Shown here: one piece after another, positions 42,327 to 50,054 of the stretch
Layout of the letters: every line of letters starts with the position of its first letter
Position numbering within the stretch: the first letter of the stretch is position 1
The notes under the pieces: model-generated
What the model was told of the DNA's origin: nothing
Database searches by the model: none
What the model saw: only the letters and a program-made list of their open reading frames with translations
NCBI GenBank assembly: GCA_016709765.1
Contig: JADJMD010000014.1
Span: 62,001 to 126,000 of the forward strand
Reading direction: 5' to 3'
Length of the DNA stretch: 64,000 nt
Source of the DNA: Ignavibacteriales bacterium
GTDB lineage: Bacteria > Bacteroidota > Ignavibacteria > Ignavibacteriales > Ignavibacteriaceae
Made by a program: the position numbers and the translations under genes

Positions 42327-42784
42327 TGGATCAGGAATTAAGAGAGCTTTACCAACAGGTAATTTTAGATCATAATAAATCACCGAGAAACTTTAGGCTG
42401 ATTGAACATCCAACAAATCATGCTGAAGGATACAATCCACTTTGCGGAGATAACTTAAATGTTTTTCTTAATATAAATGATCATGGTATAATTGAAGATA
42501 TTTCATTTCAAGGATCCGGATGTGCAATATCAAAAGCTTCTGCCTCTTTGATGACCTCGATGTTAAAAGGAAAAAGTGTTGAAGAAGCCGAAAAGATTTT
42601 TAATAAATTTCACGAATTAGTAACCGATAAATTAGGCGATAATCCTGATATCGATGAACTAGGAAAGCTTGCAGTATTTGGTGGCGTTAGAGAATTTCCA
42701 GCTAGAGTTAAATGTGCATCGCTTGCATGGCACACAATGATAAATGCTTTGCATAACAAAAAAGAAAAAGTTATAACAGAATAA
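42326..42784 (+). CDS. sufU: Zn-dependent sulfurtransferase SufU
   Basis: 152 aa. Zinc/sulfur-transfer residues are C40 and D42 (GYNPLCGDNLNV), C66 (FQGSGCAISKASASLM) and C130 (ARVKCASLAWHT). SufU-type spacing between C66 and C130 is longer than in IscU, so this is the sulfur shuttle of SufS rather than a scaffold. It accepts the persulfide from SufS and hands it to SufB. It overlaps the last base of sufS. Confidence 0.96.
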   Translation: MDQELRELYQQVILDHNKSPRNFRLIEHPTNHAEGYNPLCGDNLNVFLNINDHGIIEDISFQGSGCAISKASASLMTSMLKGKSVEEAEKIFNKFHELVTDKLGDNPDIDELGKLAVFGGVREFPARVKCASLAWHTMINALHNKKEKVITE

Positions 42785-42786
42785 TT

Positions 42787-43062
42787 ATGGCACAATTAAG
42801 CAAACAAGAATTAGAAGAAAAGATTATTCAGTCATTAAAAACATGTTACGATCCTGAAATTCCTGTAGACATTTTTGAGTTAGGTTTGATCTATGAGATT
42901 GCAATTGATGACGAATCAAAAGTAAAAGTTAAGATGACATTAACTTCTCCAATGTGCCCTGTTGCTGGATCACTTCCACCAGAAGTAGAAGCAAAAGTAA
43001 AATCTGTTCCGGAAGTTACAGATGCAAAAGTGGAACTTGTTTGGAATCCACCATTGGGATAA
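42787..43062 (+). CDS. SufT-like (MIP18/DUF59) protein with 3' frameshift
   Basis: 91 aa of the MIP18 (DUF59) family, a maturation or assembly factor for Fe-S proteins. The CYDPEIPVDIFELGLIYEI and TSPMCPVAGSLPPEV motifs are intact. The reading frame ends at NPPLG. In the next frame the family's usual tail follows at once: WDKDMMSEVAKLELGFL, ending at 43108. An extra T in the TT at 43054-43055 explains this. Without it the protein would have about 106 aa. It is a real frameshift, an error in the sequence, or a programmed slip. Confidence 0.85.
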   Translation: MAQLSKQELEEKIIQSLKTCYDPEIPVDIFELGLIYEIAIDDESKVKVKMTLTSPMCPVAGSLPPEVEAKVKSVPEVTDAKVELVWNPPLG

Positions 43063-43131
43063 AGATATGATGTCTGAAGTTGCAAAACTTGAATTAGGAT
43101 TTTTATAAAACAAAAAATAAAAGGAGCACAA

Positions 43132-43665
43132 ATGTTTAATATAACTTCACGTTCACCAATGTACGATCAAGACGCGGTTCAGCCAATGCGCGATGAATTA
43201 GTCGCGGTTGGCTTTGAAGAATTATTATCAGCCGAAGATGTTGATATCGCAATAAAAAATAATGATGACAAAACAGTTTTAGTTATGATCAACTCTGTTT
43301 GTGGCTGTGCTGCAGGTAGCGCAAGACCTGGGGTTTCGCTTGCTCTGCAGAATGATATCATTCCCGATAAAATTTATACGGGATTTGCTGGCCAAGAGCG
43401 AGATGCAGTCGAACGAATAAGACAGCACATAAAAGGTTTTCCCCCTTCATCACCAAGTATTGCTTTATTTAAGAATGGCGAGTTAGTGCATTTTGTGCCA
43501 AGACTGAATATCGAAGGTTATACAGCTGAACAAATTGCTCAAGGCTTAAAGCAAGTTTTTAAAGAAAACTGCTCCGCAAAAGGTCCATCTATTACACCGG
43601 AGCAATTTTCACAAGTAATGCATGCCAAACAGTGTGGCTCAAAGATTCCATTGTTTAAAGGATAA
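43132..43665 (+). CDS. Bacilliredoxin (BrxA/BrxB family) with C-terminal extension
   Basis: 177 aa of the YphP/YqiW bacilliredoxin family, thiol-disulfide enzymes that remove bacillithiol from proteins in Firmicutes. The CGC active site is C57-G-C59 (MINSVCGCAAGSARPG). BrxA is about 144 aa, so residues about 150-177 are an extension (ITPEQFSQVMHAKQCGSK with C168), perhaps a resolving thiol. It follows the SUF operon after 69 bp, suggesting protection of Fe-S assembly or thiol repair. AAAAGGAG precedes the ATG. Confidence 0.88.
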   Translation: MFNITSRSPMYDQDAVQPMRDELVAVGFEELLSAEDVDIAIKNNDDKTVLVMINSVCGCAAGSARPGVSLALQNDIIPDKIYTGFAGQERDAVERIRQHIKGFPPSSPSIALFKNGELVHFVPRLNIEGYTAEQIAQGLKQVFKENCSAKGPSITPEQFSQVMHAKQCGSKIPLFKG

Positions 43666-43748
43666 GTCATTCCGAGTCCCCATTTATCGGGCGAAGGAAT
43701 CTATACTACAGATTGCTTCGTCGTCCTAAAAGGACTTCTCGCAATGAC
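43666..43748. repeat. Intergenic hairpin element, GTCATTC...GCAATGAC type
   Basis: An 83-bp imperfect palindrome starting at the base after the bacilliredoxin stop codon. The right arm in reverse begins GTCATTGCGAGAAGTCC and continues to CGAAGCAATCT; the left arm is GTCATTCCGAG with GCGAAGGAATCT. It shares arms with 6177-6259. It sits 12 bp before the rrf2 start and could end the suf-brx transcript. Confidence 0.75.
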
Positions 43749-43760
43749 ATAAAATGAGAT

Positions 43761-44240
43761 ATGAAATTTAGTACACAAGAAGAATATGGATTAAGACTTT
43801 TACTTAGAATCGGGAAAAGTGATTCCGATAAAGGAATGACTATTCCCGAACTGAGTGATGAGGAAAAACTTTCTGAAGCAAATGTTGGAAAGATTCTTCG
43901 TGCATTACGCCTTGCCGGATTTATTGAAAGTTCACGTGGACAAACTGGCGGTTATAAACTAGCTCGTGCTGCAAATGAAATACTTGTGGGCGATGTTTTA
44001 ACTGCGCTTGGAGGTAAACTTTATGAATCTTCTTTTTGTGATTTACATTCCGGGGTTGAAAATATTTGCACACACTCTATCGATTGCTCAATCCGCTCGC
44101 TCTGGAAAACAGTACAAACTATGCTTGATGGATTATTGAGTAAAATTACTTTACAGGATTTACTTGGTAACGAGCAGCAAGTTGAATTGTTTGTTTCAAA
44201 TCTTACTGAGGAGTTGGAAGAAAATCATACAAAAAAATAA
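43761..44240 (+). CDS. Rrf2 family Fe-S-type transcriptional regulator
   Basis: 159 aa. Rrf2 winged helix (FSTQEEYGLRLLLRIGKSDS; LRALRLAGFIESSRGQTGGY) with three cluster cysteines C93, C103 and C109 (SFCDLHSGVENICTHSIDCS), close to IscR's C92/C98/C104. It probably senses Fe-S status and represses the suf operon through the inverted repeat at 37322-37349. It is a single-gene unit after the hairpin element. Codons 128 onward recur in diverged form at 47440-47529. Confidence 0.92.
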   Translation: MKFSTQEEYGLRLLLRIGKSDSDKGMTIPELSDEEKLSEANVGKILRALRLAGFIESSRGQTGGYKLARAANEILVGDVLTALGGKLYESSFCDLHSGVENICTHSIDCSIRSLWKTVQTMLDGLLSKITLQDLLGNEQQVELFVSNLTEELEENHTKK

Positions 44241-44416
44241 AACACCAGTGCAATAGAAAAAAGTAATATTCTCTTATTCAATTTATATAGAACATTTCAA
44301 ACAAATCATCTAATCCGATTGATTTGGCACAATAAGTTATTACAGTTTATAATATAATCTCTACTAAGAATTGATCGATAAAATATTTATTTATTAAAAG
44401 ATCTAAAGGAAATGGT

Positions 44417-45682
44417 ATGAAGAGAAGTTTAAAAAAGATTTTAACAATTTTAAGTTTTTCCCTCCTCTTGGCGCAAGTATCGATCTTTTCTCAGAACTCA
44501 GAATTGCAAGCATTTAAAAATAACTCCTATGAATCCATACAAAAAATTTTGATGACTTCTCGCATCATTGATGGACATAATGATTTGTTCATACACTATT
44601 TTGATTGTAAAGATTGTCCAATAGATATCGCTGATTATCCTCTTGATACAATCGCTAAAGGACACACCGATATCATTCGCTGGAAAAAAGGCAGAGTCAG
44701 TGGGCAATTACTCAACGTCTTCGGTGGAACCAGAGCATTAGATGATTATTTAAAAGCCTGGGATTTATTATACAGACTTGAAGAAAAATATAAAGACGAT
44801 TTAGCTGTTGTCGGTTCATCTTCAGAAATGAAACGCGTAATGGACGAAGGAAAAATCGCCATTCTTCCCTCGCTTGAGGGAGCTATAAGATTGGGCGACA
44901 ATATGTTCCTTGTAAGGTCATTTTATAAACTTGGTTTGCGCAGCGTTACCTTTGCTTATTATACAAATCAGTTTGCAGACGGAAGTAATGACACAGTTAA
45001 ACATAATGGCATCTCAAAACTTGGCGAAGAAATGGTAAAAGAAATGAACCGCCTTGGAATTATTATCGATATGTCCCACATCTCAGCAGAAGCAATGAAT
45101 GATATTCTTGATATCACAAAAGCTCCTGTGATATTCAGCCACTCCAATGCAAGAACTTTGTGTAATGTAAACAGAAATGTTCCCGATGATGTTCTGCTAA
45201 GATTAAAAGAAAATAACGGCTTAATAATGCTTACAGCCGTTCCGTACTTTACTAGGAAAGAACACTATGAATGGATGGACAGGGGCGATACGCTCTACTA
45301 TAAAATCATAAAAGAATTTCCTGATGATAAATCAAAAGTGGCTTCAATAATGGAAAAATGGGAACGTGAAGATATTATGCCTGAGGTTACAGTTAAGGAT
45401 TTTGCGGATCATTTTGATTATGTAAAAAATCTTATTGGTGTTGATCATATTGGAATAGCCGGAGATTATGATGGGATAAATTACACAATTAAAGGTATGG
45501 AGGATGTTTCAACATATCCAAATTTATTAATTGAATTAATCAATCGCGGATGGACTGAAGATGAGATCAGAAAAATCTGTTCTGAGAATTTCCTTCGTGT
45601 ATTTGAAGATATAGAAAAAATTTCTGAAAGACTGAAACTCGAAACACTACCTTCTTTAATGAACTTATCAGAGACAAAATGA
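44417..45682 (+). CDS. Membrane dipeptidase (peptidase M19)
   Basis: 421 aa. Signal peptide (about 1-25, TILSFSLLLAQVSIFS), then the M19 dipeptidase core: H54/D56 in RIIDGHNDLFIHYFD, ILPSLEGAIRLGDN (bridging glutamate), FSHSNARTLCNVNRN and GVDHIGIAGDYDGI. M19 enzymes hydrolyse L,L- or L,D-dipeptides with a dinuclear zinc site, so the function is periplasmic or extracellular dipeptide cleavage. AAAGGA precedes the ATG. Its stop overlaps the deiminase start by 4 bp. Confidence 0.93.
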   Translation: MKRSLKKILTILSFSLLLAQVSIFSQNSELQAFKNNSYESIQKILMTSRIIDGHNDLFIHYFDCKDCPIDIADYPLDTIAKGHTDIIRWKKGRVSGQLLNVFGGTRALDDYLKAWDLLYRLEEKYKDDLAVVGSSSEMKRVMDEGKIAILPSLEGAIRLGDNMFLVRSFYKLGLRSVTFAYYTNQFADGSNDTVKHNGISKLGEEMVKEMNRLGIIIDMSHISAEAMNDILDITKAPVIFSHSNARTLCNVNRNVPDDVLLRLKENNGLIMLTAVPYFTRKEHYEWMDRGDTLYYKIIKEFPDDKSKVASIMEKWEREDIMPEVTVKDFADHFDYVKNLIGVDHIGIAGDYDGINYTIKGMEDVSTYPNLLIELINRGWTEDEIRKICSENFLRVFEDIEKISERLKLETLPSLMNLSETK

Positions 45683-46974
45683 AAACATACATTTTTATTT
45701 TATCAGCAATATTGATGCTTTCTTGTAATCAGGAAAGATCACCTTCTGATTTTTATATGCCTGGACAATTTGAAGAACAGGAAGCCGTTTGGCTTGGCTG
45801 GCAAGGTTATGAGCCTTATTATCAGGTTAGTGCTGATATGATAGAATCATTGCTGCCTTACATTCAGATTAAAGTAATAACCGAATCAGACAGCACTTTA
45901 CAGGTTTGTAAAAACTATTTAACCCAAAGAGAAATTGATACAGAAAAAATTAAATTCTATGTAATCTCTGATAATGAATTCTGGATAAGAGATCACGGTG
46001 CCGCATTTACTATAAATGAAAATGGTGAAATCAGGGCTGTCGATTTTGGATGGAACACTTATGGAATTAGATCTTGGTTAATGGAGATATATGAGAAGAA
46101 TGAGCAAAAAGTTGATAGTGTGATTAGTTCAGTGCTTAGCAGTAAAAGAGAAAAAGTTGATAGTATGATGGCCACTGAGGACAACATTCCGGTTATAAAA
46201 TCATGGATATTTATTGAGGGTGGTTCGATTGAAGTAAATGGGAAAGGAACTTTAATTCTCAATGAACCATTAACTCTTTCTAGGAATGAAGGCACATCAA
46301 AAGACAGCATCGAAAAGGAATTTAAAAGAGTCTTTGGTGTAACTAATATTATCTGGCTTCAGCACGGTCTTGCTGAGGACCCGCATATCTGGCAAACGAT
46401 CTCAGGTAAATATGTTGGCATTGGTACAGGCGGGCACACAGATGAATATGTAAGATTCGCCGACGAAAACACAATTCTATTGGCATGGGTTGAGGAATCG
46501 GAAAAAGATAAGAATCCATTGAACAGAATTAATTATGACAGAATGAATATCAACTATAAAATCTTAAAGAATGCAAAAAATGAAAACGGCGAGCAATTTA
46601 GAATTGTTAAAGTTCCCTTGCCTGATATTATAGCACAACCAGTAATAATTTTAGAAGCGGATCAGTGGGATGGTTCTTATAATATTCCAATTTCTGCTTT
46701 TAAGAAAAGCGATGGCTGGGCGGTTGGAGACACTGCATATAGAGTCGCCGCATCAAGCTATCTTAATTATTTTATAACAAATGAAGCCGTATTGATTCCT
46801 ACATATATTGAACAGGGTTCTTCTTCCGATAAAGAAGAAAGAATAAAAAAAATATTCGCAGAAGTTTTTCCCGGCAGAAAACAAATTTTTATCGATGCAA
46901 TGCCTCTTAACTGGGAGGGAGGCGGTATTCATTGTGGCACACAACAACAACCAAAAAGAAAGAGGCTGGAATGA
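45679..46974 (+). CDS. Agmatine/peptidylarginine deiminase-like lipoprotein
   Basis: 431 aa. Lipobox LMLSC with C16, so it is membrane-anchored outside the cytoplasm. The guanidino-deiminase fold is shown by EFWIRDHGAAFTINENGEIR, GGHTDEYVRFADENTILL and the catalytic cysteine C419 in WEGGGIHCGTQQ. The family includes agmatine deiminase and the Porphyromonas peptidylarginine deiminase. Export points to peptide or peptidylarginine substrates rather than agmatine. It overlaps the dipeptidase (4 bp) and the NTF2-like gene (4 bp). Confidence 0.88.
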   Translation: MKTYIFILSAILMLSCNQERSPSDFYMPGQFEEQEAVWLGWQGYEPYYQVSADMIESLLPYIQIKVITESDSTLQVCKNYLTQREIDTEKIKFYVISDNEFWIRDHGAAFTINENGEIRAVDFGWNTYGIRSWLMEIYEKNEQKVDSVISSVLSSKREKVDSMMATEDNIPVIKSWIFIEGGSIEVNGKGTLILNEPLTLSRNEGTSKDSIEKEFKRVFGVTNIIWLQHGLAEDPHIWQTISGKYVGIGTGGHTDEYVRFADENTILLAWVEESEKDKNPLNRINYDRMNINYKILKNAKNENGEQFRIVKVPLPDIIAQPVIILEADQWDGSYNIPISAFKKSDGWAVGDTAYRVAASSYLNYFITNEAVLIPTYIEQGSSSDKEERIKKIFAEVFPGRKQIFIDAMPLNWEGGGIHCGTQQQPKRKRLE

Positions 46975-47438
46975 AATCACTAATTCTGTATTGCTTTATA
47001 ATACTTTTCTCTTCTGTCACTTTTGCGCAGAAAATAAAATACGCAGGCACACATCCCCCAAATCCCGAAGTGCTAAAGCTGATGGAAAGAGATGCTGAGA
47101 TATTTGATAAATATAGAGAAGTTTCTGTTCGTGATAGTTTAAGAAAAGAAATTATTTCGCCTGCATATTTCTATCACGGCATCGATGGAAAACCAATTGA
47201 TATCGATGGACTGACCAAAAGACAAACAAAAAATCAATTCCAGCTTCTGGAAGAAGAAGTGCTCAGCGAAACATTATATCAATATGAAAACTCTGCGATA
47301 CTTGTTTACGTGGTTAAACTAAAGCTAAAAGACAAAGGCGAGATTCACGAGAGATTAAGATCAAGTCTTATGGTATTCAGTATGGAAAATGGTGAGTGGG
47401 AAATTATATCTGATATTGTTGGGCAGGATCCAAAATAA
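46971..47438 (+). CDS. NTF2-like secreted protein
   Basis: About 155 aa. A signal peptide (SLILYCFIILFSSVTFAQ) is followed by a small alpha/beta domain with IDIDGLTKRQTKNQFQLLEE and LKDKGEIHERLRSSLMVFSM followed by GEWEIISDIV, resembling SnoaL/DUF4440-type NTF2 folds. No enzyme assignment is possible. I start at ATG 46971, which overlaps the deiminase stop (ATGA) and begins the signal peptide; the frame opens 13 codons earlier without signal-like sequence. It is probably co-secreted with its two upstream neighbours. Confidence 0.72.
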   Translation: MKSLILYCFIILFSSVTFAQKIKYAGTHPPNPEVLKLMERDAEIFDKYREVSVRDSLRKEIISPAYFYHGIDGKPIDIDGLTKRQTKNQFQLLEEEVLSETLYQYENSAILVYVVKLKLKDKGEIHERLRSSLMVFSMENGEWEIISDIVGQDPK

Positions 47439-47439
47439 C

Positions 47440-47529
47440 AAAATTACTCTATAATATTTACTTAGGAACGAACAGCAAGTAGAGTTGTTTGGTACAAATC
47501 TTACTGAAGAATTAGAAAAAAATTCGTAG
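47440..47529 (+). pseudogene. Diverged copy of the rrf2 3' end
   Basis: Read in frame this gives KITL, a TAA stop, YLLRNEQQVELFGTNLTE, ELEKNS and a TAG stop. It matches the end of the Rrf2 protein at 43761-44240 from K128 onward (KITLQDLLGNEQQVELFVSN) at most positions. There is no upstream part of the gene. With the intact copy it forms direct repeats flanking the dipeptidase-deiminase-NTF2 block. Confidence 0.8.
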
Positions 47530-47611
47530 GGAATGGACTCCTGTCTACTCCGCTTAATGTTAAAATAATACCGTTGCCAATGCCTGGATCGGACAGGAGT
47601 CCGATCCCTAC
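47526..47611. repeat. Nested palindromic element, GTAGGGA...TCCCTAC
   Basis: The outer arms GTAGGGA-(N2)-GGACTCCTGTC and its reverse complement span 86 bp. The right arm is itself a perfect hairpin: GGATCGGAC-AGGA-GTCCGATCC (47587-47608). It begins on the stop codon of the rrf2 fragment and supplies the TAG stop of the racemase gene. It is probably a dispersed genomic repeat. Confidence 0.75.
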
Positions 47612-48714
47612 TTAATCTCTGCTTTTCTAACCGTCACTTTATCCAGCATTTTAATATTCACTTCAACACCAATTCCTGTTTTAGTTGGAACATCCATTGT
47701 TCCATCTTTATTAACAAGAAATTCCGGTTCAACAATATCTTCTTTGTAATAACGTTTGCTCGCAGAAATATCTCCGGGCAAAGTAAAGTTCGGCAAAGAA
47801 GCAAGAGCAACATTTCCAGCTCTACCAATTCCGCTTTCTAACATTCCGCCGCACCAAACAGGAATATTTTTAGATGCACAATAATCGTGTATAAGTTTTG
47901 ATTCTGTAAATCCGCCAACACGACCAGACTTAATATTTATTACTCTGCAGCTATCTAACTCAATTGCAGCCCGCGTATCATCAAGCGAGTGAATACTTTC
48001 ATCAAGACAAATTGGTGTTTTTAGATCCTTCTGAAGTTTTGAATGATCATAAATATCTTCATAACTAAGAGGCTGTTCAATCAATAACAAATTGTAATCA
48101 TCCATCTGCTTAAATAAATCTATATGCTTTAACTCATAAGCTGAGTTTGCATCAACCTGTAAAAGGATATTAGGGAATTCTTTTCTTAACGATTTAACGT
48201 ACTGTATATCATTACCGGGAGCGATTTTTATCTTTATTCTTTTATATCCTTCGGCAAGATAATTTTCAACTTTTTTTACAAGTTCTGCCGGTGAAGATTG
48301 AATACCGATGCTTACGCCAACATCAATTTTATCTTTTGTTCCACCAAGCATTTTTGAAAGTGAAATGTTTTTAGACTTTGCAAACAAATCCCACAAAGCA
48401 GCTTCAAGTCCGGCTTTTGCCATTCTGTGTCCGCGTACTTTATCATAGGATGCAATCGCCTCACCAATGCTTGAAATATCTTTACCTAGAATTGAAGGAA
48501 TTAAAAAATCCTGCAAAATATGCCAAGCTGTTGTTACTGTTTCGTAGGAGTAAAACGGAGTTCCTTCAGCAACGCTTTCGCCCCAGCCTGTAAAGCCTTC
48601 GCCATCAACACGAACAATAATATGTTCTTCATCGTATTCAGTTCCCATTGATGTTGTGAATGGAGAAACTAATTCCATTTTAATGTGACGAAGTTCAATT
48701 TTTTCTATATGCAT
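47608..48714 (-). CDS. Enolase-superfamily racemase/epimerase (NSAR/OSBS-like)
   Basis: 368 aa. The enolase-superfamily catalytic set is readable: K161/K163 (KRIKIKIAPG), metal ligands D188 (LLQVDANSAY), E213 (LLIEQPLSYED) and D238 (ICLDESIHSLDD), and K262 (INIKSGRVGG). Spacing fits N-succinylamino acid racemase/o-succinylbenzoate synthase. No men genes are near; the peptide-salvage context favours an amino-acid racemase or dipeptide epimerase. The stop codon lies inside the palindromic element at 47526-47611. It is downstream of a saccharopine-dehydrogenase-like gene. Confidence 0.85.
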   Translation of the reverse strand: MHIEKIELRHIKMELVSPFTTSMGTEYDEEHIIVRVDGEGFTGWGESVAEGTPFYSYETVTTAWHILQDFLIPSILGKDISSIGEAIASYDKVRGHRMAKAGLEAALWDLFAKSKNISLSKMLGGTKDKIDVGVSIGIQSSPAELVKKVENYLAEGYKRIKIKIAPGNDIQYVKSLRKEFPNILLQVDANSAYELKHIDLFKQMDDYNLLLIEQPLSYEDIYDHSKLQKDLKTPICLDESIHSLDDTRAAIELDSCRVINIKSGRVGGFTESKLIHDYCASKNIPVWCGGMLESGIGRAGNVALASLPNFTLPGDISASKRYYKEDIVEPEFLVNKDGTMDVPTKTGIGVEVNIKMLDKVTVRKAEIK

Positions 48715-48738
48715 TTTAAATTCCTATTTTTTTATTAA

Positions 48739-49878
48739 CTAGTCTAATACTTCAATAATTTGATGATAAATAACTCCTCTATCCTTTAAACCATTTAATA
48801 CAAAATCAACACAATTGGGTTTTTGTCCAATATATTCCGGAGGACAAATTCCCTTTCGATCAAACAAACCTTCAGCTAATAATCTTAATACAGTTGTTGC
48901 TGTATACCCGGTAGTTCTAGCCATTGAATGTATCTTTGTTGTTTCATCGTATCGGTCTAACATATTATAAGTGTAGCGAAGATTTTTATTTGCTTTTTGT
49001 CCTTCTATAACAATTTTTAAAACAGTGAATTCAGATTCTCCTTCCTTTAATTCCCAAAGAGGAAATAAAAGCTTGGAAGTCAAATCAATAGGTTTAATTT
49101 TTATTCCATTCACTTCAATTTCATCTTTGCTAAAAAATCCTGATTCCCGAAGCACGAGAATTTTTTCTATATGACCAGGAAAACGAAGAGTCTTCTCTTT
49201 CATATTTGGAGCATTTATTGTATCTGCCAATGTTCTTAGACCATCACTATTAAATGCTTCAAGTGTTCCGACTTCATCAAAGTTTAATAATTCAGGATCA
49301 GACAGTGCAGGACGAATAACTAATTTCCCATTTTCGATATATCTTGCTGGGCGTGTGTATTCTTCAATCACATCAATAGGTGAAAATCCTGCTTTATATT
49401 CATATGGATACTCACGAACAACAGGTAATCCTCCAACAAAGATTAATATGTTTTCAGTCCTATCGAGAAGGCTATTAACATGTCCGATTAAAATATTGCT
49501 CATGCCTGGTGCAACACCACAATCAACTACCGCGGTAACATTATTTTGCTTTGCGAGATCATCAAGTTCAAAAGGATTTTCAGAAAAGAATGCGATATCA
49601 ATCACATTTTTTTTTGCTTTGATGATTTCGTTAAGTGTATTAAATCCCATAAAACCGGGGACTGCATTTAATACAATATCAAAATCTTTAAGTAAGGATT
49701 TTAATTGATTAGGATTTGAAATGTCTTTTTCTATTTTTTTTATTGGCAGATTATTAGGAATTCTATCAAGATTTTTTTTACTGATATCTGCAACTGTCAC
49801 ATTAAAAGTTTTATCATTTGCAAGATCTATAGCCATTGGGCGGCCGACAAGACCGCAACCTAAAACAAGTACATTCAT
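48739..49878 (-). CDS. Saccharopine dehydrogenase-like oxidoreductase
   Basis: 379 aa. NAD(P)-binding Rossmann motif GCGLVGRPMAIDL at residues 7-19, then VLNAVPGFMGFNTLNEIIKA, AVVDCGVAPGMSNILIGHVN and a C-terminal MLDRYDETTKIHSMARTTGY, as in the saccharopine/lysine-6-dehydrogenase family. Lysine degradation is the likely role, but the exact reaction is not certain. It lies 24 bp upstream of the racemase gene on the same strand, so they probably form one unit. A 176-bp gap separates it from the M14 gene. Confidence 0.87.
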   Translation of the reverse strand: MNVLVLGCGLVGRPMAIDLANDKTFNVTVADISKKNLDRIPNNLPIKKIEKDISNPNQLKSLLKDFDIVLNAVPGFMGFNTLNEIIKAKKNVIDIAFFSENPFELDDLAKQNNVTAVVDCGVAPGMSNILIGHVNSLLDRTENILIFVGGLPVVREYPYEYKAGFSPIDVIEEYTRPARYIENGKLVIRPALSDPELLNFDEVGTLEAFNSDGLRTLADTINAPNMKEKTLRFPGHIEKILVLRESGFFSKDEIEVNGIKIKPIDLTSKLLFPLWELKEGESEFTVLKIVIEGQKANKNLRYTYNMLDRYDETTKIHSMARTTGYTATTVLRLLAEGLFDRKGICPPEYIGQKPNCVDFVLNGLKDRGVIYHQIIEVLD

Positions 49879-50054
49879 TTTTTTCTCCAGGTATTTTGTT
49901 TTTACTTACAACAAATTTTGTTGCGTTAATTAAATAGATGAAGAAATCTTATAATCCGCTAAATCGATTCATAAAATTAACTGAATAAATAATAATATTT
50001 CGTTTTAAAGAATTCATTGCCTTTAATGATAGCTCGTGTTGATTTTATTTAAAC

